Shown here: positions 1 through 9,030 of the stretch, one piece after another
How positions within the stretch are numbered: position 1 is the stretch's first letter
Layout: each line of letters starts with the position of its first letter
NCBI GenBank assembly: GCA_964645205.1
Contig: CAZYBO010000002.1
Location: 372,001 to 436,000, forward strand
DNA length: 64,000 nt
Source: CAZYBO01 sp964645205
GTDB lineage: Bacteria > Pseudomonadota > Alphaproteobacteria > Rickettsiales > SXRF01
Reading direction: 5' to 3'
Program-made: the position numbers and the translations under genes
Notes under the pieces: model-generated
Seen by the model: only the letters and a program-made list of their open reading frames with translations
The model's database searches: none
What the model was told of the DNA's origin: nothing

Positions 1-1141
1 CGGAACTCAGCCAGCTTGCCGGGCGCGACAGCTCGGCATCAAGGCGATTCTGGATAATGGTGCGGTCGTATTGCCCGCTGGCGTCGGGGCTGAAACGGCT
101 ATGAGGTTGGCCGAACGCGGGCAGAAAATCTTTTATATTATGGACGAAATCCTGCCGGTTTTCACTCCAGTGCAGGCTGATGGCCACCAGTTCCCACAGC
201 GCTTCCTGCATGGGGTTGATGTCGCACAATACGGCGGCTTTTGAGCGCCGCGCCGCGATGAGGTCGAGATTGAAAAATCCTGCGACGCCGACATGCGTGC
301 CGCCTTCTTTCGCCGGGGCTGCTTTTTTTAGCGTTTCCACGATGCTGTCGTGGTGGGCTTCGACAAACGGCAGGCTATGCGGCGGTGCAAGGATTGTTTT
401 GCCGGAGCGCTGTAAGTTGATTGTTTGCTGGTTGGCTTGTTCCAACGCATGCAATTGTTCGTGAAATCCGTGGCTATCGGGCTCTGCGGGTAACATCATT
501 CTGGCGTTTGCCATTTTTTGGCTACTTACGAGGTAAGCGGTTTTCAACGCTGCGCCATAGAGGTAGGGTAGGGTGCCGGTCAATGGCGGGCCGTTGTCCA
601 TCGCGCGGATGGTGGCTTCTACAGTGTCAGGAGGTGTTGCCTGTAATGATTCGTGATGGCGTACGGATTCTACCATTCCCCGTGCTACGAATTCCGCCAG
701 CGACTTTGGCTGCTCTTCTTTGGGAAGGCGCTGAAAAAACCGTTTGTTCCAGCGGCTGATATTTGCAACGGCGGCACCTACTCCTTTTTCAATCGCGTGT
801 AAATCGCCGCCGCGTTGCGTAATCCAGTCACCCAGTGAGAAAGTGAATGTATAGGCGCCATTTCTGAAGAAAAGTTCATTCGATGGGCGCAGCGCATGTG
901 CGCTTATAAGTGTGGTAAGTTCGCCTAAAGCCGCCTTGTCGGATCGGCTGGCCTTGTGGGCTAGGGCTATTAAGGTTGCACGATCCTGCTCTGTCGGCGC
1001 AAGCGCCTCTGCGATGGATTGCGCGGTAGGGTCGCGGTCAATCTGTGTAGCCGTTACTGCCTTGAATTGCGCCTCAATTTCTGGATAATCGCTATGCAGC
1101 GTGTGGATTCCTATGCAGGGTTTCCCATTTGGGACAAACAT
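1..1141 (-). CDS. Unknown protein, C-terminus cut by window edge
   Basis: A reading frame open for 380 codons runs from ATG at 1141 off the left edge, so the C-terminus is missing. Translating the minus strand gives a protein starting MFVPNGKPCIGIHTLHSDYP. It is soluble, with no signal peptide or membrane segment. About 270 residues in there is a glycine-containing stretch, GVAGFFNLDLIAARRS, followed by AAVLCDINPMQEAL. This resembles a Rossmann-type nucleotide-binding beta-alpha-beta unit with an acidic residue ending strand 2, as in methyltransferases, but that is inference from pattern only. The start was chosen because an upstream ATG (7 bases away) is out of frame and soon stops. The gene points the same way as the next one but is separated from it by 57 bases. 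I do not recognise the family. Confidence 0.75.
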   Translation of the reverse strand, partial: MFVPNGKPCIGIHTLHSDYPEIEAQFKAVTATQIDRDPTAQSIAEALAPTEQDRATLIALAHKASRSDKAALGELTTLISAHALRPSNELFFRNGAYTFTFSLGDWITQRGGDLHAIEKGVGAAVANISRWNKRFFQRLPKEEQPKSLAEFVARGMVESVRHHESLQATPPDTVEATIRAMDNGPPLTGTLPYLYGAALKTAYLVSSQKMANARMMLPAEPDSHGFHEQLHALEQANQQTINLQRSGKTILAPPHSLPFVEAHHDSIVETLKKAAPAKEGGTHVGVAGFFNLDLIAARRSKAAVLCDINPMQEALWELVAISLHWSENRQDFVHNIKDFLPAFGQPHSRFSPDASGQYDRTIIQNRLDAELSRPASWLSS

Positions 1142-1198
1142 AGGGCATAATAATTAATTTTTATTTACAAATCAAGTAGCTTCCGGCTATCGATTCGC

Positions 1199-2611
1199 CT
1201 AATTTCCTGTCAATATCCGTTCCACCAGCTGCCCAACCGTAGGCACGAAGCCGTTGGCGTAGAACGGGTCGTTCTTGAAGCGGTAGGCGTTGTGGCCGGA
1301 GAACATGAGTTGGGTGTCTACCGGCGCGCCGTGGACGACGTCCTGCAGGGTTTTCTGGATGCAGAAGCTGCGCGGGTCGGCTTTTTTGCCGGTGGTGTAG
1401 TCGTCATGGTCTTTCCAGTTGGAGAAGCGGCAATGGCTTAAGCAACCCATGCATTCCACCTGGTCGGTGTGGATTTGCGCGGCTTTCTCAGGATCGACGA
1501 AAATCAGCGAGGAATCCGGCGTTTTTAACGCCTCGACATAGCCTGCGGCTTTCCATGCGTCGGCTTTCGCCTTGTCGTCTGGCTGTACATAGACCGGGCG
1601 TCCGCGCGCGCCGACGGGCAGCGGCTCCGAGAACAGGCCTTCCTGCTCCATGCGGTATTCGATCTGGCGTTCACCGCGGCCGCGGAGTTCCGCAATAAAG
1701 CTGTTATTGACCGCCGAGGAATAAAACCCGGTGGGGCTGAAATGATTGAGGAACACGTCGCCTTCTTCGAGCACCATCAGTTTGCGTTTCCACTCTTCCG
1801 ACACGGGGCTTTCCTGCGTGAGGATCGGACGCGTGCCGAATTGGAAGGCGATGGGGCCGATCTCGGGGTTGCCCAGCCAATGTTCCCATTCTTTCAGGTG
1901 CCACGCGCCGCCGGCCATGATAATCGGGGTTTCGTTCAGCCCGAAGCTGTTCATGGTCTTGCGCAATTCCGCGACGCGGGGGTAGGGGTCTTGCGGCTTA
2001 TCGGGATCTTCGGCGTTGGACAGGCCGTTATGCCCGCCCGCCAGCCAAGGGTCTTCGTATACGACGCTGCCGAGCCACTCTGCGGTTTTATTGTAGGAGC
2101 GTTTCCACAAGGCATTGAACGCGCGCGCCGACGAAATAATCGGGTGATAATAGACGCTGTGATGCGCGGCCAGCTCGCCGAGTTTATAGGGCATGCCCGC
2201 GCCGCAGGTGATGCCGTGCACGAGGCCGGGGGCGCCTTCTAAAATACCCACCATCACGCGTTCCGCGCCGCCCATTTCCCAGAGGATGTTCATGTGGATG
2301 CGGCCATTGCCGTTCGATACTTCGTGCGCGATCTTCGCCTGCGCGATGCCGCCGCGGATGCTCTGCTCGACCAGCTCTTCGTGGCGTTCGCGGCGGGTGG
2401 CGGCGTGGTAGACGTAGGGGATGGGGTTGCCGTCTTTGTCGTAGCTGTCGGCATTCACACCGGAAAACGTGCCCACCGCGCCTGCGGCTGCGAACGCGCC
2501 TGACGTGCGGCCGTTACTCACGGCGACGCCTTTGCCGCCCTCGACGATGGGGAATACTTCTTTCCCTGAGATGACGATCTTCTTCAGTTTATCACGAAAT
2601 GATGCGCTCAA
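1199..2611 (-). CDS. Nitronate monooxygenase-family flavoprotein with C-terminal cysteine cluster
   Basis: The 470-residue product resembles the nitronate monooxygenase (2-nitropropane dioxygenase) family of FMN-dependent TIM-barrel enzymes, which oxidise alkyl nitronates. Supporting stretches are the glycine-rich GITCGAGMPYKLGELA (substrate and flavin loop region) and MAGGAWHLKEWEHWLGNP, followed by AFQFGTRPILTQESP, in the place where this family binds the FMN phosphate. It is longer than the usual 320-360 residues. The extra C-terminal part carries Cys387, Cys390, Cys394 (ECMGCLSHC) and Cys417, spaced like a metal or Fe-S site. The substrate cannot be told from sequence. It sits alone between the truncated unknown gene and polA, on the same strand. 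Confidence 0.8.
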   Translation of the reverse strand: MSASFRDKLKKIVISGKEVFPIVEGGKGVAVSNGRTSGAFAAAGAVGTFSGVNADSYDKDGNPIPYVYHAATRRERHEELVEQSIRGGIAQAKIAHEVSNGNGRIHMNILWEMGGAERVMVGILEGAPGLVHGITCGAGMPYKLGELAAHHSVYYHPIISSARAFNALWKRSYNKTAEWLGSVVYEDPWLAGGHNGLSNAEDPDKPQDPYPRVAELRKTMNSFGLNETPIIMAGGAWHLKEWEHWLGNPEIGPIAFQFGTRPILTQESPVSEEWKRKLMVLEEGDVFLNHFSPTGFYSSAVNNSFIAELRGRGERQIEYRMEQEGLFSEPLPVGARGRPVYVQPDDKAKADAWKAAGYVEALKTPDSSLIFVDPEKAAQIHTDQVECMGCLSHCRFSNWKDHDDYTTGKKADPRSFCIQKTLQDVVHGAPVDTQLMFSGHNAYRFKNDPFYANGFVPTVGQLVERILTGN

Positions 2612-2689
2612 GACAGCCTACAAAATACAATAAAGTTATAAAACTACAGGATGCCAAACAACCATGAAACCCAAGGGAAGTCTAGCGCA

Positions 2690-5476
2690 TTAATGCGCCT
2701 CGCCCCAGTGCGCGCCGCAGCCGGTTTCCACGGTGAGCGGCACGGAGAGCGAAGCTGCGTGTTCCATCTGGCGCTTGATGAGGATTTTCGCCGCTTCCGC
2801 GTCGCCTTCGCGCACTTCAAACACCAGTTCGTCGTGGACTTGCAATAACATACGCGCGTCAGGCTTGCGGGGCGCCAATTCCTTATCAATCGCAATCATC
2901 GCCCGCTTGATGATATCGGCGGCCGTGCCCTGCAGCGGGGCGTTGATCGCGGCGCGTTCGGAAAACTGGCGGCGGGCGGGATTTTTATCGAGGATGCCGG
3001 GCACATGGCAGCGGCGTCCGAACAGGGTAGTGACATAGCCGTGCTTGCGCGCGAATTCCTTGCTGGCTTCCATGTAGTCGCGGATGCCGGGATATTGCGC
3101 GAAATAGCGCTCGATATACGCACCCGCTTCCGAGCGTCCGATGCCAAGCCGCATGGCCAGCCCGTGTGCGCTGATGCCGTAGATGATGCCGAAATTGATG
3201 GTTTTCGCTTTGCGGCGCAAATCGGAATTTACGTCGGCTACGCTTACGCCGAACATCTGGCTGGCGGTAATCGCATGAATGTCGTCGCCGTTGCGGAAAG
3301 CGGTGCGCAATACTTCGATCTGCGCCATGTGCGCAAGCAGCCGCAGTTCGATCTGGGAATAATCCGCCGAAAGCAGTACGTATCCGGGGGGGGCGACGAA
3401 TGCTTCGCGGATTTTGCGCCCTTCGACGGTGCGGATGGGGATATTCTGCAAGTTCGGGTCGTTGGAGCTCAAGCGGCCGGTCGATGCGATGGCCATGGCG
3501 AAATTGGTGTGTACGCGCCCGGTTTTCGGGTCGATCTGCTGCGGGAGCGAATCGCTGTAAGTGCTTTTGAGTTTGGCAAGCTGGCGGTATTCGATGATTT
3601 TTCCCGGCAGCGCATGCCCCTGTTCGGCTAAATCTTCCAGCACTTGGTTGTCGGTGGAATACGCGCCGGTTTTTGCGGATTTCTTGCCGCCTTCGAGCTT
3701 CATTTCATCGAACAACACTTCGCCTAACTGCTTGGGTGAGGCGACGTTGAACGGGTGGCCGGCAAGTGCGTGGATTTCCTCTTCTAGCTGCTTCATGCGG
3801 ATGGCGAAATCGCCGGAGAGTTTCGCGAGCTTGCTTGTATCCACCTTGATGCCTTCGCTTTCCATGCGCGCCAGCACGCCGATGAGTGGGCGCTCAATGG
3901 TTTCGTAAAACCCAAGCATGTGCTGCGCGAAAAGCTGCGGCTTGAAATGGGTATACAGCCGCAGCGTAATATCCGCATCCTCGGCGGCGTAGGCGCAGGC
4001 TTTATCCAGCTCCACCGCGTCGAAGCGCACGCGTTCTCTGCCGGTGCCGGTCACTTCGTCGTAGGTGATGGTTTTCAGGCCGAGATAGCGCTCTGCGAGT
4101 TCGTCCATGCTTTGTCCGTGCTCACCTGCGTGGAGCGCGTAGGACAGCAGCATGCTGTCCTCGACGGGGTGGATGGCAATAGCGTGGTTTTGCATCACCA
4201 GCATATCGTATTTGATGTTGTGTCCGATCTTGAGGACGCTGTCGTCTTCCAGCAGCGGCTTGAGGAGCGCGAGCGCTTTATCCAGCGGTATTTGGCCGGG
4301 CGCGAGCTGCACGGTGGGGGTGGCGGCGAATAAATCGGATTGCGGCGCGGCCTGCGCGCTTCCGGGGGCTTTATGCGACAGCGGCACATAGCATGCCGTG
4401 CCTTCCTCGCAGCACAGTGAAAATCCGACCAACTCGGCTTGCAAAGGTTGCAGCGACGTGGTTTCGGTATCGAACGCGACGAAGCCTTTGGCGCGGGCGG
4501 CTGCGATCCATTGGGCAAGTGTGGCTTCATCTTGTATCAGTGTGTAGCGCGTGTCGGCGGCGGGTGCGGGGGAGGAAGAAGATCCCTCGCTGGCGCTTGG
4601 GATGACGGGGGTTGCGCCCGATTTTTGCTGCAGCCGTGCAAGCAGCGATTTGAATCCCTGCGCCTGCAGGAAGGTTGCCAGCGTAGTCATATCCGGGGCT
4701 TTGAGCGCGAGTTCTTCAAACGGCAGGGGTAGGGGCACGTCGTCTTTCAGCGTGACGAGCTGGTAGGATAGGCGTGCTTGATCCGCAAACTGCGTAAGGC
4801 TTTCGCGGCGCTTGGGCTGCTTGATGGTGGCAGCGCCTGCGAGCAATGCGTCGAGTGACCCGAACGCGCTGATAAGTTCGGCGGCGGTTTTGGGGCCGAT
4901 GCCGGGCACGCCGGGCACGTTGTCGGAGCTGTCCCCGATGAGGCTCTGCACGTCGCGCACTTTCTCCGGCGGCACGCCGAATTTCTCCATCACTTGGTCG
5001 GTTCCGATGGTTTTCTGCTTCATCGCGTCGAACATGGATACGCCCTCGCCGATGAGTTGCATCAGATCTTTATCGGAGGAGACGATGGTAACGTCGATGC
5101 CCTGCGCGCGCGCGGCGATCGCGTAGCTTGCGATAATGTCGTCGGCTTCGTAATCGGCAAGTTCGATGGCGGGTAGGTTGAGCGCGCGCGTGGCCTCGCG
5201 CACGATGGCGAATTGCGGGACTAAATCTTCCGGCGCGGGCGGGCGGTGCGCTTTGTATTCGGCGTAGATACGGTTGCGGAAGGTCTGTCGCGCGGCGTCG
5301 AAAATCACGGCGGCGTAATCGACCTTGCTGCCTTCCATCAGTTTCATGATCATGTTGACGAAGCCCAGCACCGCGCCCACGGGCGTGCCTTGCGGACTGG
5401 TAAGCGGCGGCAGCGCGTGGTAGGCGCGGAAGATGAAGCCGGAGCCGTCGATGAGGAGGAGGGTTTTTTTAGGCAT
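2690..5476 (-). CDS. polA: DNA polymerase I
   Basis: The 928-residue protein matches full-length bacterial Pol I, which fills gaps and removes primers in replication and repair. Domains in order: a 5'-3' exonuclease (LLIDGSGFIFRAYHALPP at the start, DYEADDIIAS, DSSDNVPGVPGIGPKTA helix-hairpin-helix); a 3'-5' proofreading domain with intact acidic residues (FVAFDTETTS, GHNIKYDMLVM, YAAEDADITLRLY); and the family A polymerase with DPNLQNIPIR, the motif A stretch SADYSQIELR, the motif B region KTINFGIIYG and motif C QVHDELVFEV. The linker near residue 295 includes the peptide VIPSASEGSSSSP, encoded by a dispersed palindrome that entered the gene in frame. The ATG lies inside an inverted repeat shared with the divergent esterase gene. 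Confidence 0.97.
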   Translation of the reverse strand: MPKKTLLLIDGSGFIFRAYHALPPLTSPQGTPVGAVLGFVNMIMKLMEGSKVDYAAVIFDAARQTFRNRIYAEYKAHRPPAPEDLVPQFAIVREATRALNLPAIELADYEADDIIASYAIAARAQGIDVTIVSSDKDLMQLIGEGVSMFDAMKQKTIGTDQVMEKFGVPPEKVRDVQSLIGDSSDNVPGVPGIGPKTAAELISAFGSLDALLAGAATIKQPKRRESLTQFADQARLSYQLVTLKDDVPLPLPFEELALKAPDMTTLATFLQAQGFKSLLARLQQKSGATPVIPSASEGSSSSPAPAADTRYTLIQDEATLAQWIAAARAKGFVAFDTETTSLQPLQAELVGFSLCCEEGTACYVPLSHKAPGSAQAAPQSDLFAATPTVQLAPGQIPLDKALALLKPLLEDDSVLKIGHNIKYDMLVMQNHAIAIHPVEDSMLLSYALHAGEHGQSMDELAERYLGLKTITYDEVTGTGRERVRFDAVELDKACAYAAEDADITLRLYTHFKPQLFAQHMLGFYETIERPLIGVLARMESEGIKVDTSKLAKLSGDFAIRMKQLEEEIHALAGHPFNVASPKQLGEVLFDEMKLEGGKKSAKTGAYSTDNQVLEDLAEQGHALPGKIIEYRQLAKLKSTYSDSLPQQIDPKTGRVHTNFAMAIASTGRLSSNDPNLQNIPIRTVEGRKIREAFVAPPGYVLLSADYSQIELRLLAHMAQIEVLRTAFRNGDDIHAITASQMFGVSVADVNSDLRRKAKTINFGIIYGISAHGLAMRLGIGRSEAGAYIERYFAQYPGIRDYMEASKEFARKHGYVTTLFGRRCHVPGILDKNPARRQFSERAAINAPLQGTAADIIKRAMIAIDKELAPRKPDARMLLQVHDELVFEVREGDAEAAKILIKRQMEHAASLSVPLTVETGCGAHWGEAH
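4581..4606. repeat. Dispersed palindrome inserted in frame in polA
   Basis: The plus strand reads ATCCCTCGC, then tggcgctt, then GGGATGAC, an imperfect palindrome of the type found scattered through many bacterial genomes. Here it encodes the flexible, serine-rich linker between the 5' nuclease and proofreading domains of Pol I, a site that tolerates insertion. Compare with the palindrome remnants in carA. Confidence 0.55.
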
Positions 5477-5602
5477 TAGGCATCAGGGATTAGGCGTTAG
5501 GGATTGGGTATTCATATAGAAGTTGCGTTTGAATCACAATGCTCGTATCAGTTTTTATCTTCTTTAACCCCTAATCCCTAACGCCTAATGCCTAATCCCT
5601 CC
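5472..5602. repeat. Inverted repeat flanking the polA/esterase divergent promoter region
   Basis: Variants of the units TTAGGCATTAGGCAT, GGGATTAGGCGTTAGGGATT on the left (about 5470-5506) reappear inverted on the right as CCCTAATCCCTAACGCC followed by TAATGCCTAATCCC (about 5568-5601). The arms cover both start codons, so the first codons of polA and of the esterase are made of the same repeat. The 60-base centre between the arms presumably holds the promoters. Confidence 0.7.
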
Positions 5603-6241
5603 CTTACCGGCTCTACCCGCAAACCGCGTTCCGGCGCGACGCCTAAGCAACTCGTCGTGCTGCTGCACGGTTGGGGCGCCGATGGTGCGAATCTTATCGA
5701 CCTTGCCGACATGTTCGCGCCGACCTTGCCCGACGCGCAGTTTATCGCGCCCAACGCGCCGTACCCGTGCGAGGTAAATCCGTACGGCTACCAGTGGTTT
5801 TCGCTGATGGACAGGCAACCGCAGCATATGCTGGCGGGCGCGCGCAACGCGGCGGATATTTTCAATGCGTTTCTAGACGAGCAGCTTGCGGCATTGTCGC
5901 TCGATAACAGCAAGCTCGCGCTGGTCGGGTTTTCGCAAGGCACGATGACGGGGCTGCATGTGGCGATGCGCCGTATTCCGCAGATAGCGGCGCTGGTCGG
6001 TTTTTCCGGCGCGCTGATCGGCGCGGATGAATTGCAGAAGGAAATCGCCGCCCGCCCGCCAGTGTGTCTTATTCACGGCGAGATGGACGACGTGGTGCCG
6101 TATAGGTCGTTGTCGCTTGCCACGCAAGCATTGGAATCCTGCGGCGTGAATGTAGAATCCCACACGCGCCCGTATCTCGGCCATAGTATCGACATGGAAG
6201 GGATTTCGCTGGCGGCGGAGTTTTTAGGGAAGCGGTTTTAG
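5588..6241 (+). CDS. Phospholipase/carboxylesterase family alpha/beta hydrolase
   Basis: The 217-residue protein has the fold signature of the small carboxylesterase / acyl-protein thioesterase-like family: an oxyanion strand VVLLHGWGADGANLIDLA, then PDAQFIAPNAPYP, the nucleophile elbow GFSQG, the catalytic Asp in GEMDDVVPY and the catalytic His in LGHSIDMEG. All three catalytic residues are present and the length is normal. It is cytoplasmic, with no signal peptide. The natural substrate is unknown; members cleave short acyl esters or lysophospholipids. The first ten or so codons lie in the inverted repeat that precedes the gene, so the true start could be slightly downstream. A palindrome that could act as a terminator follows the stop. 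Confidence 0.85.
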   Translation: MPNPSLTGSTRKPRSGATPKQLVVLLHGWGADGANLIDLADMFAPTLPDAQFIAPNAPYPCEVNPYGYQWFSLMDRQPQHMLAGARNAADIFNAFLDEQLAALSLDNSKLALVGFSQGTMTGLHVAMRRIPQIAALVGFSGALIGADELQKEIAARPPVCLIHGEMDDVVPYRSLSLATQALESCGVNVESHTRPYLGHSIDMEGISLAAEFLGKRF

Positions 6242-6245
6242 GCGC

Positions 6246-6280
6246 TATGTATTCCCTCTCCTCTTGTGGGAGAGGGAATA
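6246..6280. terminator. Palindrome, likely bidirectional terminator between convergent genes
   Basis: TATTCCCTCTCC and GGGAGAGGGAATA form a near-perfect hairpin around a short TCTTGT loop. It sits between the convergent esterase gene and the 650-residue unknown gene, where both would need a terminator. The arm sequence CCCTCTCC recurs at 10384-10411 and 26165-26271, so it belongs to a dispersed C-rich repeat family. Confidence 0.6.
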
Positions 6281-6289
6281 TACATGAAA

Positions 6290-8242
6290 TCAACGCGTCT
6301 TTGCGGTGAGGATAGTAGCGACGGGGCCGCTATTGTTGGTGAGCACCAGCGAATCATATTCGATATTCTGCCCGCCGGTAATGCCGTTTTTCTCAACCGC
6401 CAGCGCTTCTGCAGCCGCTTTCGGCGTGATGCCCACGGCTGCCAGCTCGCGTACCGGCGTGGGGATTTTGCTATATTCAGCGGCGGCAAATTCGGCGGCT
6501 TGCTTGGCCATTTCGTCGGCGTGGCTTTTTCCGAGCAGGCCGGTTGACGTAATAAGGCCGGGCATTTCCTTGCCGTGTTTTTCCAGCTCGTTTTTGATGT
6601 TGACGCGCAGCGCATCTTTCAATTCATCCTGCGAAAGCTGGCTGATGGGTTTGCCGTCGCTGTTGCGGAATTTCGGGTCGAATACCGCGCTCGCGCCGTC
6701 TGCGATGATGTCGGCGGCGCGTTCCATCGCGTTCGCTTCCGGGATGCGCGTGATGTGCAGCGCATGCGCGACACCAACTACTATGCCGTTCGCGCCTTTG
6801 ATTTCGCCCATCTCGTCGTTCGCCTTGCCGTTGATTTCCGCGTAGGTTTTCATTTTGGCGAATCGTTGCACCGCCGGGCGGATGGCGGCGGATAAATCGT
6901 CGCGCAGGCCTGCGGTGGTTTTCGCAAGCCCTTCCGCGTCGGAACCGGGCTGGCGGTTGAGCGGCTCGCCTTCTTTAGCCTTGGCGTTTTCGGCGATGAC
7001 GGCAATCGCCACCATGTCGCCGTAATGCGAGCGCACCTGCTTTTCGATTTCGCTGTGCGCTTGCTTCATGACCTGCGAATCCTTGCCCAGCAGCGCGGCC
7101 GGGATGCCAGCGTCTTCAGCGGTTTTCGCGAGTTTCTCTGTGACGTTGTTTGTGACCAGCGCGGTGAATTCATCCTTGCTTAGGTTGGCGGGTTTCTTGC
7201 CGTCTGCCGATTTCAGGTCGCCGGTGATGACGTCGGTGATCGATTCGGCGACCAGTGGCGATACGCGCGCGCCGAATCCGTCGATGGCGGTGTTGATGCC
7301 GTCGCGCAGTTTCGTGCCGCGTAGCGCGGGGCTGGCGTCAGGCGCGTTGAGGTATTTTTCGGCTTCCGCTTTCATCGTCTGCGAAAGGATTGCGCCGAGC
7401 GTGGGTTTCGCATGGCCGTTCGCATCGAGCAGCGGCGCGCCTTTTTCATCGATACCCATGACGGTGCGCGCCACATCTTCGTGGAGCTTCGCCTTTGACG
7501 GGATATTGAGGTCTTTCTGCGCGGTGTCCTCATAGGACGCCACGGCGGGAAGGCCGGAGGCGGGCGCTTTGTCGCCGACGCCGAGCTGCTTGTAGGTGCC
7601 GGCAACCACCTGCTCACCCATGCGCTCCATCACCGTGTGGCCGGTGTCATCTTTTTGTTCGAGGAATTTTTTCATGTCGGGGTCGGTGGCGGCACGCGCC
7701 TCGAGGCGTTCCTTCACGGCGGCCTGCACAGCGGGTGCTGCGACTTGCGCTTGTGCTTCGCCGAAGCTGATGGGCTTACCGGAAATCATCGCGGCCAACC
7801 AAGTGCCGATAGCCTGAATCAGCAGCAGGAATCCGCCGAAGCCGCTTTTAACTGATTCGGCTCCTTTTGCGGTTTCCTCGGCGACATCGTCGATCACCTC
7901 GTCTTTGGTGAACATCTGGCGCATGCTGGTGAATTTGCCCATGCCCTTTTCGCGGATGGCGGGCGGCAGTTCGGCGATTTTCTTGTCGAGCTGCTCGGGG
8001 TTGATTTCATAGTCTTTGCCGCCTTCGCTGAATTTCGCCACCTCGCCTTTTTTGATCTGGCTGATGATTTTGCCCATCGTGTCCTTGTCGGGCGCGTTGG
8101 CAGGCAGTTCAAACGCAGGCGTATTCTCGGTGGGGATGGCGGCCATGAGGCGCAAATTATTCCACTGCGCCTTTACCCCGGATTGTTCCGCGGTTTCGAT
8201 GCTTTGCGTCAGCTGTTCGCGTATCGTGTCTTTCAGAGCCAT
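6290..8242 (-). CDS. Large unknown protein with one hydrophobic segment
   Basis: The 650-residue product is rich in alanine, lysine and glutamate, and looks largely helical with many short repeats of the type AxxLxKxE. I do not recognise a family. One hydrophobic stretch near residues 135-160 (GGFLLLIQAIGTWLAAMIS) could be a membrane anchor; the rest is hydrophilic. There is no signal peptide. The ATG at 8242 is preferred over a GTG two codons upstream because AGGA lies eight bases before the ATG. Upstream on the same strand are a two-unit Pho-box-like site and a TATAGT hexamer at a suitable distance, hinting at control by phosphate starvation. The gene is monocistronic, divergent from zapA and convergent with the esterase. 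Confidence 0.8.
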   Translation of the reverse strand: MALKDTIREQLTQSIETAEQSGVKAQWNNLRLMAAIPTENTPAFELPANAPDKDTMGKIISQIKKGEVAKFSEGGKDYEINPEQLDKKIAELPPAIREKGMGKFTSMRQMFTKDEVIDDVAEETAKGAESVKSGFGGFLLLIQAIGTWLAAMISGKPISFGEAQAQVAAPAVQAAVKERLEARAATDPDMKKFLEQKDDTGHTVMERMGEQVVAGTYKQLGVGDKAPASGLPAVASYEDTAQKDLNIPSKAKLHEDVARTVMGIDEKGAPLLDANGHAKPTLGAILSQTMKAEAEKYLNAPDASPALRGTKLRDGINTAIDGFGARVSPLVAESITDVITGDLKSADGKKPANLSKDEFTALVTNNVTEKLAKTAEDAGIPAALLGKDSQVMKQAHSEIEKQVRSHYGDMVAIAVIAENAKAKEGEPLNRQPGSDAEGLAKTTAGLRDDLSAAIRPAVQRFAKMKTYAEINGKANDEMGEIKGANGIVVGVAHALHITRIPEANAMERAADIIADGASAVFDPKFRNSDGKPISQLSQDELKDALRVNIKNELEKHGKEMPGLITSTGLLGKSHADEMAKQAAEFAAAEYSKIPTPVRELAAVGITPKAAAEALAVEKNGITGGQNIEYDSLVLTNNSGPVATILTAKTR

Positions 8243-8304
8243 AGCCACTATCCTGCACTGTGCAATTACTACTGATTATCAGGGTACTATAAAAGCCGCC
8301 CTGT

Positions 8305-8326
8305 GTTTGTGAAAATATCATGACAA
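8305..8326 (-). promoter_or_regulatory. Putative PhoB box upstream of the 650-residue unknown gene
   Basis: On the minus strand two 11-base units, TTGTCATGATA and TTTTCACAAAC, are directly repeated. They approximate the Pho box consensus CTGTCAT-N4-CTGTCAT. A possible -10 element TATAGT (8287-8292, minus strand) follows 12 bases later. This is the weakest of the four sites. Confidence 0.4.
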
Positions 8327-8437
8327 TCGAGGCGGCCGGGTGTGGCCGGGAAGGTTTTGGTTGATTTTCGGGCGGAAACTGTCATAAATATTTAACAATC
8401 CTAAAAATTATCAATAAAAAACAACAGGGGTACCGGT

Positions 8438-8815
8438 ATGGCAGCCATCAGCATACGGGTCAACGGGCGGGAATATCAGGTTGCCTGCGATGACGGGCAG
8501 GAGGAGCAATTGCGCCTTCTCGCCGATGAGGTGGACGATCGCGTGCGCTCGCTGGTGTTCCGCATGGGCGCTAACCCCGGCGAAGGCAAGGCGCTGTTGC
8601 TGGCGGCACTCACCATGGCTGACGAAATCCTCGAAAGCCGCAAGGAAAACGAGCGTATGTCCGCTGAAATGAACGATTTATCCTCACAGGTGGATGATGA
8701 AAAGCGCCTCGCTCACGAAACCCGCCTGATCGAGATGGAAGCGGCGATGGCCACCACGCTGGAAGAAATCGCCCACCGCATCGAAAAGATTGCCGAGCAG
8801 GTCGAAATACGCTAA
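8438..8815 (+). CDS. zapA: Cell division protein ZapA
   Basis: The 125-residue protein begins ISIRVNGREYQVACDDGQEE, the typical beta-strand start of ZapA, followed by a helix-rich half that should form the long antiparallel coiled coil of the tetramer. ZapA binds FtsZ filaments and promotes Z-ring bundling at midcell. The first part (LLADEVDDRVRSL, LLLAALTMADEIL) matches the dimerisation core. Position supports the call: zapA lies directly before a 6S RNA and 5-formyl-THF cyclo-ligase, the usual order in proteobacteria. A single Pho-box-like unit at 8379-8389 lies upstream, but one unit alone is not convincing. Confidence 0.9.
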   Translation: MAAISIRVNGREYQVACDDGQEEQLRLLADEVDDRVRSLVFRMGANPGEGKALLLAALTMADEILESRKENERMSAEMNDLSSQVDDEKRLAHETRLIEMEAAMATTLEEIAHRIEKIAEQVEIR

Positions 8816-8825
8816 AGTGCGCGCT

Positions 8826-8986
8826 GAACGGTTCTGCCCGGTTCGTCAGGCATACTGTCCCTTAGACCGATAATTTCTCAAAAAGGGAGCTGTCCCTGGC
8901 CGGAGCCTAGCTCTTGCACATATGGCGCCCACCTGTGTAAACGGGTCAATGAGGCTTTTTCGCCAACGGCCAAGGTGGTTCCGTTC
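8826..8986 (+). ncRNA. ssrS: 6S RNA
   Basis: 6S RNA binds sigma70 RNA polymerase by mimicking an open promoter and represses transcription in stationary phase. The 161-base segment lies between zapA and the folate cyclo-ligase gene, the standard 6S position. Its ends pair: GAACGG at 8826 with CCGTTC at 8981-8986, continuing inward past a UU/UU internal loop as CUGCC with GGUGG. That long closing stem, the size and the largely unpaired centre fit 6S. No protein frame of note covers it. The boundaries are inferred from the stem. Confidence 0.75.
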
Positions 8987-9030
8987 ATGATACATTGGCT
9001 TTTATGCCTTAGAATGCGCGTCCGGTCATA

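Noticed and set aside
421..759. 112-codon plus-strand frame at the left edge
   Set aside because: It is antisense to the long open minus-strand frame (1-1141), which has better codon use and length.
8379..8389. Single CTGTCATAAAT unit before zapA
   Set aside because: A functional Pho box needs at least two in-phase units; the adjacent 11-mers do not match.
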